Source: a virus
Strand: one strand, 5' to 3'
DNA: 37,477 bases
Virus record (IMG/VR): IMGVR_UViG_3300011116_000430
Coordinates: 1 to 37,477 of that record
Shown here: in pieces, positions 8,701 through 15,651 of the stretch
Layout of the letters: every line of letters starts with the position of its first letter
Position numbering within the stretch: the stretch's first letter is position 1
Made by a program: the position numbers and the translations under genes
Notes under the pieces: model-generated
The model's input: the letters and a program-made list of their open reading frames with translations, nothing else
What the model was told of the DNA's origin: nothing
Database searches by the model: none

Positions 8701-8769
8701 TTTCTCAAGATGGCTGGTGGGGGAGAGGTCAAGGAGTCGTATCGCAAGGCAGACGGCGATCTTCTTTGA
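5752..8769 (+). CDS. Portal protein (lambda family) with long C-terminal extension
   Basis: A 1005-residue protein; lambda portals are about 530. Residues 1-500 carry the portal fold, including the conserved VDPSAMSGPTARLEM near 344-358. A linker rich in proline (about 580-612) ends in a run of nine A bases at 7586-7594. Beyond it come three further blocks: 673-740 (GMTPVGIARARDLQNG and a tryptophan-rich WNGWGGDAGYAW), a cysteine-rich block at 758-868 (CPIATQD, CGNCAAFD, CEIFDFKC, TCDAW) that looks like a metal or Fe-S site, and a basic helical block at 940-1000 (RRGAGAFSTS), similar to small domains found alone in other phages. The portal forms the dodecameric packaging channel; the extension has no known role to me. 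The start is GTG, coupled to the preceding gene. Confidence 0.85.
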   Translation: MKKAQLNLIDKAVAFLNPQGAVNRMIARQKLVNFSYDAVKYTRERKGPSSLSGAEDYRSNYDRVELMKRARDLAENVGLVRSILMKFASHTAANISYQARTENPEVNTEVEAYWAEWWDKCDLTTRHTGSTLMQVAMMSMLRDGDFLFVLVRDKDGNLKIQGIEADRLGDPFKVYTSLDLIGGIHIDRDTGAPSAYDIYNRSIGDFYTYQATIPSSQAFHLFDPLRIDQYRGISAFHTAINDATDIYDIINFEKMAAKNASSQAGIVKRNNNNASDLSSLTNDEDLNGNTIKLEAIESGKISYLEPGEDIVFPDGPSRPSGAFAEFHKILLRNICLGLGIPYSFAVDPSAMSGPTARLEMQQAGRTFRRYQKLLDDKVLRPIKNIVIADAVSRGLIENNVGTRTTRGIFNFGANVSIDLGRESASAISEFKTGLRTAADIYAERGQDFESAMRQRAIEAKLVKDLAGEYEVSADTISDIAAEGLTRDSQKAQATTPEGEQKPAGQPSDEDMLGGASLNGAQVASLINVINAVAMGAVSKEGAVSIITAAFPTISPDQARAIIAGVNVGTTIPTTKEEKQQIAKDQGEDTSGGSTPPAPEPPTPTPAPAGTTQKKSNLEVLENLDPSSIKMLIEGMMGGIELAKYDGIDFTPPQGAREAAKRALDVRETKPPSQRGMTPVGIARARDLQNGVKMSPDTIRRMKAFFDRHEVDKKGSTWDEQGKGWQAWNGWGGDAGYAWARKVVGQMEARDKKELAEPASCPIATQDIKTNLANRQTAVDDANYGPANPNEPNEDYWKAKADEFQGDVATAKKMLCGNCAAFDQRKRVLDCISKGIGTEAGEVEKAGNLGYCEIFDFKCAAKRTCDAWIVGGPITDKKQLARPVSQTPAPPKERIKGSKENPEGTASTRSKAGDIEISAENEEALKNKIAEFKDKHPSRKAPSLGALKKVFRRGAGAFSTSFRPTITGGKPNSRNAWAMARVNKFLKMAGGGEVKESYRKADGDLL
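7586..7594 (+). other. A9 homopolymer in portal gene, possible slippage site
   Basis: Nine consecutive A bases encode the Q-K-K end of the proline-rich linker. Both other frames meet a stop within a few codons (TAA at 7596 in the minus-one frame, TAG at 7601 in the other). Polymerase or ribosome slippage would therefore yield a portal of about 614 residues without the extension. Confidence 0.35.
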
Positions 8770-8786
8770 CATAATCTCGATGATTT

Positions 8787-9866
8787 ATGCCCCTACCCAT
8801 TCCCTCCGCTGACGAATCCGAACAAGACTTTGTTTCCCGCTTTATGGGAGACGAGCAAGCCATCAGCGACTTTCCAGAAGAACAGCAAAGGGCGGCGGTT
8901 GCCTATTCAACCTATCGGGACGAGGAACTAGAGGAAACCGAGCTAGGTGGAGTTTCAATTTTGGAGGTAGGTGAGGCCAAGGGACACGACCTTTTCGTGG
9001 ATAAAACAAGCCTAGAGACTGCCCTCAAACTTATGGGAAACGCCAAGAATGGCGTGAAGGTAAAGATGAACCACGGCTCTGGTTTGGAGGCGGTTGTCGG
9101 GTTCGCCAGAAACCCCCGCATCGAAGGGGATAAGCTAGTGGCAGACCTTCGCCTTCTCCGCAACTCCCCCCACTACGGCCTTATCAAAGAGATGGCATCT
9201 GAAGCCCCCGACCAGTTTGGCGTTTCATTAGCCTTCGTGAACGAGTCCGAGACCATCAATGGCAAGGATTACATTCGACCCCAGAGCATCGCCTCTGCTG
9301 ATTTAGTTTCCAGCCCAGCCGCCACGAACGGATTGTTCGAGGAGATGGTGAAGTTTATGGAAAAACTCGGTTATGTGCAGGGAGGCAAGACAATCCCAGC
9401 CGTAGCCAAAGAAGCTGTGGAGGAAGCTCCACTTGACAAAAAGGACAAAACAAATATGGAAAACAATTATATGAAAGATATCGAAGATATCAAGGTACGC
9501 TTGGCGGCCATTGAAGATTCGATGAAACCCAAAGACGAAATGAAGAAAGAGGAGATGGCCTCTGAAAAGCCCTCCGAGACTCCCGCCCCCGAAATTTCGG
9601 TTGAGGTTGAGCCCTCCGAAGATAAAAAGGAAGAGATGAGCGAAGTCGTGAAGAAAGTTCTCACCGAGTTCGGCATTAAGCCCATCCCCGCTTCCCCTTC
9701 AATCGAAGTTCCTTCTGAGAAAAAGGAAGAACCCAAAACTTTTGAAGCTCTCGTGGCCGCCCATAGCGACTACGGAACAAGCAAGCTCAAGGCGATAAAA
9801 GCCGTGATGCTCTCCAACCCCAAAGAATACTCCGAGGCTCTGTCTCGTGGTATTACTAAACTCTAA
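8787..9866 (+). CDS. Prohead protease fused to scaffold
   Basis: A 359-residue protein. Residues 1-45 resemble the XkdF-like N terminus (ESEQDFVSRFM, EEQQRAAVAY). Residues 50-190 are a prohead maturation protease; the likely triad is H96 (KMNHGSG), S147 (FGVSLAF) and D172 (ASADLVSSPAATNGLF), the order H-S-D seen in herpes/HK97-type proteases. Residues 215-359 are charged and helical with KKEEM-type repeats, typical of scaffold. It would build and then cleave the capsid core. An internal start at 9456 probably makes scaffold alone, as lambda C does for Nu3. The ATG at 8787 has no obvious Shine-Dalgarno sequence. Confidence 0.75.
   Translation: MPLPIPSADESEQDFVSRFMGDEQAISDFPEEQQRAAVAYSTYRDEELEETELGGVSILEVGEAKGHDLFVDKTSLETALKLMGNAKNGVKVKMNHGSGLEAVVGFARNPRIEGDKLVADLRLLRNSPHYGLIKEMASEAPDQFGVSLAFVNESETINGKDYIRPQSIASADLVSSPAATNGLFEEMVKFMEKLGYVQGGKTIPAVAKEAVEEAPLDKKDKTNMENNYMKDIEDIKVRLAAIEDSMKPKDEMKKEEMASEKPSETPAPEISVEVEPSEDKKEEMSEVVKKVLTEFGIKPIPASPSIEVPSEKKEEPKTFEALVAAHSDYGTSKLKAIKAVMLSNPKEYSEALSRGITKL
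9456..9866 (+). CDS. Nested in-frame scaffold protein (Nu3-like)
   Basis: An in-frame ATG at 9456 (residue 224 of the protease) is preceded by AAGGA (9441-9445) at ten bases, and a second ATG follows five codons on. The product would be 136 residues, acidic and coiled-coil prone, corresponding exactly to the scaffold half. In lambda the scaffold Nu3 is made from the 3' part of gene C in this way. The call rests on gene order, composition and the ribosome site; no internal promoter is needed. Confidence 0.45.
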   Translation: MENNYMKDIEDIKVRLAAIEDSMKPKDEMKKEEMASEKPSETPAPEISVEVEPSEDKKEEMSEVVKKVLTEFGIKPIPASPSIEVPSEKKEEPKTFEALVAAHSDYGTSKLKAIKAVMLSNPKEYSEALSRGITKL

Positions 9867-9884
9867 TAAAAGGATAATACTAAA

Positions 9885-10244
9885 ATGGCAACACATATTG
9901 ACGGCGGTGCAGTTCGCACCTTTAACTTCGCTTCGGCGATTTCGGCTTACCGATTCGTCCAAATCGGAACAGATGGATTGGCAGTAGCGGCAGTCTCCGG
10001 CACGGCTCGTGCAGTTGGCTCGACTATTGCTGACGTAGCGGCTGGTGATAACGGAGCAGTAAAGCTGTTCTACCCAACCTTTTTTGCAACTTGTGACACG
10101 GCGATTGCGGCTGGCGGCCTAGTGGCTACTAGCACGGCTGGCCTTGTGACAACTGCGGCGGCCAATGTTGGCATCGTAGGAGTTGCTCTTGAGGGCGGTG
10201 CGGCTGATGCAGTAATCGAAGTCGCAGTTCCTTTAACCCAGTAA
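9885..10244 (+). CDS. Capsid decoration (cement) protein
   Basis: A 119-residue protein rich in Ala, Gly, Val and Thr. The sequence alternates small beta strands with loops such as AVSGTARAVGSTIADV and GIVGVALEGGAADAVIEVAVP, a pattern shared by short capsid cement proteins of the DUF2190/gpD type. The position directly before the major capsid gene is that of lambda D. It would form trimers on the mature shell and stabilise it against DNA pressure. A poor Shine-Dalgarno-like AAAGGATAA lies upstream. Strong expression with the capsid gene is expected. Confidence 0.7.
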   Translation: MATHIDGGAVRTFNFASAISAYRFVQIGTDGLAVAAVSGTARAVGSTIADVAAGDNGAVKLFYPTFFATCDTAIAAGGLVATSTAGLVTTAAANVGIVGVALEGGAADAVIEVAVPLTQ

Positions 10245-10272
10245 TTCAACCAACCAAGAAAGAATATAAAAA

Positions 10273-11244
10273 ATGAGTTACATTAGCGGCGGTACAAGCA
10301 TTCGGGCAGACATCAACCAAGCCCTCATTGAAGCCCCCCAAGCCGATGTCGGTTTGATTGGAGCACAACTCCTTCCTTTGCAGAATGTTGATGCGAAGGC
10401 TGGAACATACCTCAAAGTTCAACTAGCTGGTGCAGAGTTGCTCTCCAACAATGCAACAGCTCGTGATGCTGGTTCAGCATACAGCCGAGGGATTCGTTCC
10501 TTCAGTTCTGCAAATTACAGCACGGACGAATACGGCCTTGAGGAGTTGCTAGATGATTCAGCCGTTAAGGACTTAAATCGTTTCTTCTCCTACGAGAGTG
10601 AAACTGCCAAGTTCTTGCTCCGTCAGTTGAAGCTCTCCCACGAGAAGCGGGTATCCGATCTTCTCTGGAACGCAACGACCCCATTCACCATCGCTGACCA
10701 GACTCGTGCAGTTGCTTACACGAACACCCTCATCGCTACGGTTGATGTGGCTCGTGATGTGGCGGCCGCCAAACTCGCTCTTAACCAGTATGGTTACGAG
10801 CCGAATTGTGTTGCGATGTCTGCCAATGTGTTTGAGTTAATCAGACGCTCCACCCTCCTGCAAAACCAGTTCTTCGGAGTTATCTCCAATACTGGTGCTC
10901 GGTTGTTGAGCGAAGCTGAAATTGCGGCGGCTCTGGGAATCCAGACCCTCCTCGTTGGTCGTGCGGCGATCAATACCGCTGGCAAGAACAAAGCCTACTC
11001 TGGTTCATTCGTTGTTCCAGATACCAAGATCATCGTAGGTCAGATTTCTGGTGGTGAGTTCACCGCTGGTGGAATCGGACGCACCTTGGTCTGGTCGGGT
11101 GACTCGGCTGGTGGTTTCGTTAGCGAAAGCTATCGTGACGAAGCTCGCCGTAGCCAAGTGCTCCGGGTTCGTATGAACACGGATGAAGTTGTGATTGACC
11201 CGAACGCCGCCGTTCGTATCACCACCAACTACTCCGCTAGCTAA
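10273..11244 (+). CDS. Major capsid protein
   Basis: A 323-residue protein of HK97 fold, size close to lambda gpE (341). The N terminus (SIRADINQALIEAP) is followed by a domain with SYESETAKFLLRQLKLSHEKRVSDLLWN near 103-130, then the region around PNCVAMSANVFELIRR near 175-190 and a late GRTLVWSGDSAGGFVSESYRDEARRSQVLRVR (about 273-305), the typical closing part of E-like capsid proteins. It forms the icosahedral shell. It is the last gene before a strong terminator, so the head operon ends here. Codon use is more GC-rich than the tail genes, as expected for the most abundant product. Confidence 0.88.
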   Translation: MSYISGGTSIRADINQALIEAPQADVGLIGAQLLPLQNVDAKAGTYLKVQLAGAELLSNNATARDAGSAYSRGIRSFSSANYSTDEYGLEELLDDSAVKDLNRFFSYESETAKFLLRQLKLSHEKRVSDLLWNATTPFTIADQTRAVAYTNTLIATVDVARDVAAAKLALNQYGYEPNCVAMSANVFELIRRSTLLQNQFFGVISNTGARLLSEAEIAAALGIQTLLVGRAAINTAGKNKAYSGSFVVPDTKIIVGQISGGEFTAGGIGRTLVWSGDSAGGFVSESYRDEARRSQVLRVRMNTDEVVIDPNAAVRITTNYSAS

Positions 11245-11272
11245 AGATTGTTATTGGTTGTTTCCTCTGAAG

Positions 11273-11313
11273 AAGGGGGGATGGGTGAATAACCTATCCC
11301 CCCTTTTTCTTTT
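11273..11313 (+). terminator. Strong Rho-independent terminator after the capsid gene
   Basis: A 13-base stem (11273-11285 with 11293-11305; ten perfect pairs AAGGGGGGAT/ATCCCCCCTT, then a G-T and two G-C pairs) closes a seven-base loop (TGAATAA). It is followed by TTTTT-C-TTTT. This is the only textbook terminator I find in the window and it separates the head operon from the accessory cassette. Confidence 0.92.
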
Positions 11314-11315
11314 AA

Positions 11316-11349
11316 TTGACATCCCCTAGAAACTAGAAATCCTATCCAA
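11316..11349 (+). promoter_or_regulatory. Promoter/operator-like region before the glycosyltransferase cassette
   Basis: A TTGACA (11316-11321) follows the terminator, but no good -10 box stands 16 to 18 bases on. Between them are two tandem heptamers CTAGAAA (11326-11332 and 11333-11339), close to the CTAGAAG units inside the replication gene at 34036. There is no Shine-Dalgarno sequence before the GTG at 11350. The cassette must restart transcription here, so a phage-specific activator is plausible. Confidence 0.4.
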
Positions 11350-13002
11350 GTGAAATATCCTATATCCGTCTATCTCATCGCTGGAAATGAAGAAGAGTAT
11401 ATCGCCAGATGCCTTGAGTCATTTAAGCCAATTTCAGCGGAGCTTGTTGTTTGCATCGCTAGGGGGAACGCTGTACCAGATAAAACAGAGGAGATTGCGA
11501 GGGGGTTGGGTGCGAAGATTGTTCACTATACCAACAAAAATGATTGGCCTCATATTGACGATTTTGCCACGGCGAGGAATACGGCGTTAGAGGCTTGTTC
11601 TAGCGAGTGGTGTTTATGGGTCGATGCTGACGATGTAATGGCCTCTGATGGGGCTAAGGTAGTCGAAGAGGCTATTGACCTTGCCATTCAAAAAGACGCT
11701 CACCTAGTGGCGTTAAAATATAATGTGGACAACGCCGGACTCATACCACTCCGAGAAGAAATATCAAAGAAGGGCACTTGCTACTGGAAGAACCGGGTTC
11801 ACGAAATGCTTGTTACTAAAGAGCCAAATAAGACGATTGGGGTGGACAAGATTTTCAGAATCCACAAGCCCGATGGGTATAAGCCCAAAAGTGCTGAAAG
11901 GAACTTTAGAATCCTAGAGGATACGCTTTTAACTGCCCCCAACGCCCTATATTACCAAGCCCAAGAATACTTTTTGTCTGGTAAATACGACAAGTGCATT
12001 GAATCCAGTATGCGAGCCTTGGCCTTCCCAGAACTAGAGGACACGCTCCGCTACGATGTTCTATGCAACCTTGGCCGATGCGTTCCAGAAAACGAGAGGC
12101 TTTCCTACCTTGGGCAAGCCATATCCCTACAACCCGATAGGCGAGAGGCTTATTTTTATATTGCTAATCATTGGGCAGGGAAGGGCAACTGGGTAAAGGC
12201 TTATGGTGCGGGTAGGGCTTGTATGGCCTTGCATCGTCCCAAAGCCCACTACTGGAATCTTGTCGAGGCGATCTATAATTGGCAATCGATGGATTTATAC
12301 GAGACGGCGGCGGTATGCGTTAATGAGATGGGCGAGGCAGAGAAGATTCGCAAGTTTAGACCAGCCCCCAAAATCTCAATCGTTCACGCTACCAGAGGGA
12401 GGCCACAAGTTGCTTGGCAGAGGCGTTGGCAATGGCTTTCACTAGCCCAAAATCCACTAGAAATTGAATGGTTGTTTATGGTCGATCACAACGACCCAAC
12501 CGACTACACACCTCATCAAGCCATTAGGTGCAACCCCGGAGGCATAATCAACGCTTGGAATGCTGGGGCTAAAATAGCCAAGGGGGAGATTCTCATTCAA
12601 ATGAGCGATGATTGGACACCACCCCGCCATTGGGATGCCCTAATTTCGCACGCTATTGGGGATACAAAGCAAGAGAAAGTGCTGGCGGTATCAGATGGCC
12701 TACGGCAAGATAAACTCCTTTGTATGGCGATTATGACACAATCTAGGCTCAAGAAGCAGGGGTATATGTTCCACCCAGACTACCAAGACTCTGACGGCAT
12801 CTATTCCGATAATGAGTTCACAGAATCAGCTTACCAAGCTGGGGTCGTAGTTGAGGCTAGACATATCCAATTTAAGCACGATAACCCCTTGTTCACCGGG
12901 GGGCAAGCAGACGAGCAGTTAAAGAACCACAACAAGCCAGAGTTTTATGAGAAAGGGAAAGCGATCTATGAAAAACGCAAAAGCCAAAACTGGCAATCGT
13001 AA
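11350..13002 (+). CDS. Two-domain glycosyltransferase with TPR-like centre
   Basis: A 550-residue protein. Residues 1-180 are a GT-A (family 2 type) domain: VYLIAGNEEEYIARCLESF at the start and the metal-binding VDADD at 91-95. Residues 190-330 are a helical region with TPR-like spacing (ALYYQAQEYFLSGKYDKCIESSMRAL, then YFYIANHWAGKGNWVKAYGAGRA). Residues 339-550 look like a second GT-A domain (ISIVHATRGRP, then MSDDW near 417 in the DxD place). It would transfer sugars from nucleotide donors, perhaps adding two residues in turn. It opens the accessory cassette, right after a terminator. The start is GTG; no signal peptide. Target unknown: virion protein, DNA or host surface glycan. Confidence 0.75.
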   Translation: MKYPISVYLIAGNEEEYIARCLESFKPISAELVVCIARGNAVPDKTEEIARGLGAKIVHYTNKNDWPHIDDFATARNTALEACSSEWCLWVDADDVMASDGAKVVEEAIDLAIQKDAHLVALKYNVDNAGLIPLREEISKKGTCYWKNRVHEMLVTKEPNKTIGVDKIFRIHKPDGYKPKSAERNFRILEDTLLTAPNALYYQAQEYFLSGKYDKCIESSMRALAFPELEDTLRYDVLCNLGRCVPENERLSYLGQAISLQPDRREAYFYIANHWAGKGNWVKAYGAGRACMALHRPKAHYWNLVEAIYNWQSMDLYETAAVCVNEMGEAEKIRKFRPAPKISIVHATRGRPQVAWQRRWQWLSLAQNPLEIEWLFMVDHNDPTDYTPHQAIRCNPGGIINAWNAGAKIAKGEILIQMSDDWTPPRHWDALISHAIGDTKQEKVLAVSDGLRQDKLLCMAIMTQSRLKKQGYMFHPDYQDSDGIYSDNEFTESAYQAGVVVEARHIQFKHDNPLFTGGQADEQLKNHNKPEFYEKGKAIYEKRKSQNWQS

Positions 13003-13192
13003 GGTTGGAATCATTCGCTTTGGAAAGGTTCGACCAGTCCCGCCGATGGTTGAGGTGGATGTGATCTGTGACGAGAAAGCAGAAAAAGATTTATACAAAG
13101 CCGGGATGATTGCATTAAAGTACGATAAAGAGGCAGTAATTGCCTATGTGATTCGCAAGGCTTTAGATGAGAAATTAAAATGCAAGAAGTAA
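12968..13192 (+). CDS. Small protein of unknown function in accessory cassette
   Basis: A 74-residue protein from the ATG at 12968, overlapping the glycosyltransferase end by 35 bases; a start at 12947 would add seven basic residues. The N terminus is basic (MKNAKAKTGNRKVG), followed by a beta-rich segment (GIIRFGKVRPVPPMVEVDVI) and a helix with alternating charges (EKAEKDLYKAGMIALKYDKEAVIAYVIRKALDEKL). It is not recognised. The helix pattern could be a dimerising DNA- or protein-binding segment. It overlaps the next gene start by 13 bases, so translation is coupled within the cassette. Confidence 0.55.
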   Translation: MKNAKAKTGNRKVGIIRFGKVRPVPPMVEVDVICDEKAEKDLYKAGMIALKYDKEAVIAYVIRKALDEKLKCKK

Positions 13193-13788
13193 CCATCCAC
13201 GATTCTTTTGGTAAAGCCCTTGCAAAATATAGCGAGGGGCTAGAGGTTGGCCTAGAGATCGGGGGAGGAACTGGGGATGGCTCGACTCAATGCATTAGGA
13301 CAAAAAGGCTATTCAGCATCGAGAATCATCCAGATCGAATAGGCAGACACTCAATGAACCTATCCGCAAAGGGAGGGGTTTCAGTCAAAGGAACGGCAAC
13401 CCTTCCTAAACTCTGGATGAACCAGTTGGATATAGCAGAGTTTTACGGAACAAACAAAACTGCACTTAATCAATATCCCCTAGATCAAGTTCTTGGGTGG
13501 TATCACGAATGTATTGAATTTGCCCAACCATACAGCACAAACGCAATCGAGGACATCCATATTGAGCATAAGGTAGATTTTAATTTTGTGCTAATTGATG
13601 GTTCGCCTTTTTCTGGTGAGGCAGAACTGCGTTGCGTAAGGCCATTCCTAGCGGAGAAGGCAATCATCGCCTTGGATGATATTAACGATATTAAGAACTG
13701 GGCGAACTATCACAAGCTCAAGGGATTTGCGGAACTACTCTGGGAGGATTGGTCTGTTCGGAATGGGGCGGCCATCTTTCAGTTATGA
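13180..13788 (+). CDS. SAM-dependent methyltransferase-like protein
   Basis: A 202-residue protein with a class I methyltransferase core. Motif I is LEIGGGTGDGST near 25-36, with SIENHP at the end of strand 2, and the motif IV strand is FNFVLIDGSPFSGEAEL near 130-146, followed by IIALDDIND near 160. The closest general resemblance is to small phage methyltransferases that act on sugars or polypeptides. The substrate is unknown. It is placed between glycosyltransferases, which suggests O-methylation of a glycan. The stop overlaps the next start as ATGA. Confidence 0.6.
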   Translation: MQEVTIHDSFGKALAKYSEGLEVGLEIGGGTGDGSTQCIRTKRLFSIENHPDRIGRHSMNLSAKGGVSVKGTATLPKLWMNQLDIAEFYGTNKTALNQYPLDQVLGWYHECIEFAQPYSTNAIEDIHIEHKVDFNFVLIDGSPFSGEAELRCVRPFLAEKAIIALDDINDIKNWANYHKLKGFAELLWEDWSVRNGAAIFQL

Positions 13789-14354
13789 CCATTGTTCAAA
13801 TCGGGTGCAACAATGGGAAAGACCATATCCTAGATTTCTGCCAAAAGAACAAGGACAGCATTGAGACGATACATCTTGTAGAGCCAAACCTAGAAGCACT
13901 TGAGGATTGCAAGCAGACATATTCGGATTTCAAGCAAGCCAGATTCTATAACCTAGCGATTGTCCCGAATGATGCTGATTCTGTGGATTTGCACATCCCT
14001 CGCTCAAAGTCACTCAACGCTCACGCCTCAACATTAAAAAATCACTTAACAGACCACGGCCATATAAGTTTTGATACAATCAATGTGCCAGCCACAAGCC
14101 TTGCTGGTTTCCTAGAAACAAACAAAATTGAGAAGTGCGATAGACTTTATATCGACACAGAGGGATTGGATTGTGTGATTATATTAAACTCTGATATTGA
14201 AAAATACAACATTGGAAGAATTGAGTTTGAGACTCTGCATTCCGATGGATTTCTCACAAAGGGGAATAACTACAACTCTTGCATTGAGAAGCTAAAAACA
14301 CTCGGCTACAAGGCAACAGAAGCGGGTGAATATAATGAGGCTTACGAACTATGA
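13785..14354 (+). CDS. FkbM-type methyltransferase
   Basis: A 189-residue protein from the ATG at 13785 (ATGA overlap); an ATG at 13749 is less likely. It has the FkbM pattern: VQIGCNNGKDH at 4-14 (motif I), HLVEPNLEALEDC near 31-43, FYNLAIVPNDADSVDLHIP near 55-73, the STLKNHL segment, VPATSLAGFLE near 100-110, and the key LYIDTEGLDCVIILNSDIEKY near 122-142 followed by IGRIEFE. FkbM enzymes usually O-methylate sugars or macrolides. Together with its neighbours it points to decoration of a glycan. Confidence in the family is good; the substrate is inferred. Confidence 0.75.
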   Translation: MTIVQIGCNNGKDHILDFCQKNKDSIETIHLVEPNLEALEDCKQTYSDFKQARFYNLAIVPNDADSVDLHIPRSKSLNAHASTLKNHLTDHGHISFDTINVPATSLAGFLETNKIEKCDRLYIDTEGLDCVIILNSDIEKYNIGRIEFETLHSDGFLTKGNNYNSCIEKLKTLGYKATEAGEYNEAYEL

Positions 14355-14890
14355 ACCATATTATTGCAGACTTTGGAGAGGATTGGTTCGACTCGCCCAA
14401 TGTATATAAAATGCTTGTCGAGAATTGTAGGGACGATGGGAAGATTGTCGAACTTGGAGCGTGGAAGGGGAAAAGCTCGGCGTTTCTTGTGGTTGAAGCA
14501 TACAACAAAAGCCCAAAGATTGAGATTCATATTGTCGATACTTGGGGTGGAAACCCCTTTGATGGTTCGCAAGATCAATCTACCGACCTATATAATAAAT
14601 TCATTTCTAATATGTCTCTCCTTGCCAGACCCTACCAAGCCCACAGAATGAAAACAAACGAGGCGGTGGGGCTTTTTAAGGACGAATCTTTAGACGCAGT
14701 TTTTATAGACGCAGATCATTCCTATGAGGCCGTGAAGCTAGACATTCAAAACTGGATGCCGAAAGTTCGCAAGGGCGGGATACTGGCTGGACACGATTAT
14801 AATTCTGCTTGGATGGGAGTCGTAAGGGCAGTTGATGAGATATTTCCAGAGGCTCAAAAAATAGAATCTTGCTGGGTAAAACAATGCTAA
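14351..14890 (+). CDS. Class I methyltransferase (Methyltransf_24-like)
   Basis: A 179-residue protein. Motif I is IVELGAWKGKSSAFL near 32-46, with HIVDTWGG near 60 at strand 2, the DAVFIDADHSYEAVKLDIQNW segment near 115-136 (motif IV with metal-binding aspartates), and GGILAGHDY near 143-151. This pattern matches small methyltransferases that sit among glycan genes (cephalosporin hydroxylase/Methyltransf_24 type). The start is ATGA-coupled to the FkbM gene. The frame ends seven bases into the next gene. Three different methyltransferases in a row suggests several methylated positions or alternative products. Confidence 0.7.
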   Translation: MNHIIADFGEDWFDSPNVYKMLVENCRDDGKIVELGAWKGKSSAFLVVEAYNKSPKIEIHIVDTWGGNPFDGSQDQSTDLYNKFISNMSLLARPYQAHRMKTNEAVGLFKDESLDAVFIDADHSYEAVKLDIQNWMPKVRKGGILAGHDYNSAWMGVVRAVDEIFPEAQKIESCWVKQC

Positions 14891-15651
14891 CTATCTTTAC
14901 CATTGTACTCAACGGGATGCCCTACATCGAAAGGCATCTAGCAGAGTTTCAAAAGCTAAAGATTCCTTGGCAATGGAGGATTGTCGAGGGAGTAAGCGAA
15001 CCTCTGGGATGTACTCGTTGGTGCAAGCAAGTTCCAGACAAGTATCACAAGAACTTCGTGAGCATAGACGGAACGCACGAATATCTTGAGAGTATTAGGA
15101 GAGAGAATGTTTCGGTTTATTGGCAAGCAAAGCCTTTCCCCGGTAAGCTGGCGATGATTAACGAGGCGTTGCAAGGGGTTGAGAAGGGCGTTGTGATGCA
15201 GATTGATTCGGATGAGATGTGGAGAGCCGACCAGCTAGACGCAATCTTTGGGCATCTCAAGGGGTGCGAGGATGGGCGAGCGATGCAGTTTCATTGCAAT
15301 TACTATGTGGGGCAGAATAAAAAAGTAGTGACTAAGGAGGGCTTTGGGTCGAATTGGTACGAGTGGTTTAGGGCTTGGAAATGGGGAAGAGATGTTCACT
15401 TTACAAGTCACGAACCTCCCAAGTTGAATGTGCAATCAATGATGATTCCAAGGGGGGTGACAGAAACTTGGGGGCTAACCTTTAATCACTTTGCCTACGC
15501 CACAAAGGAGCAAGCCCAATTTAAGGAAGATTTCTATGGCTATAAGGGGCTAGTTGAGGGATGGGAAAAGCTACAACAAACCACAAGCCCAGTTCGGTTG
15601 AGGGATTACTTTCCATTCATAACAGATAGGAGCGTTGTTGATGAGTGTTAA
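14884..15651 (+). CDS. Glycosyltransferase family 2-like protein
   Basis: A 255-residue protein from the ATG at 14884. The N terminus (LTIFTIVLNGMPYIERHL) is the first strand and helix of a GT-A fold, and IDSDE at 107-111 is the DxD metal motif after KGVVMQ. Later residues include a tryptophan- and tyrosine-rich acceptor region (SNWYEWFRAWKWGRD) and a histidine segment (NHFAYATKEQAQ). No membrane segment, so it works in the cytoplasm. It overlaps the preceding methyltransferase by seven bases and the next gene by eleven, forming one translational chain. Donor and acceptor unknown. Confidence 0.65.
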   Translation: MLTIFTIVLNGMPYIERHLAEFQKLKIPWQWRIVEGVSEPLGCTRWCKQVPDKYHKNFVSIDGTHEYLESIRRENVSVYWQAKPFPGKLAMINEALQGVEKGVVMQIDSDEMWRADQLDAIFGHLKGCEDGRAMQFHCNYYVGQNKKVVTKEGFGSNWYEWFRAWKWGRDVHFTSHEPPKLNVQSMMIPRGVTETWGLTFNHFAYATKEQAQFKEDFYGYKGLVEGWEKLQQTTSPVRLRDYFPFITDRSVVDEC

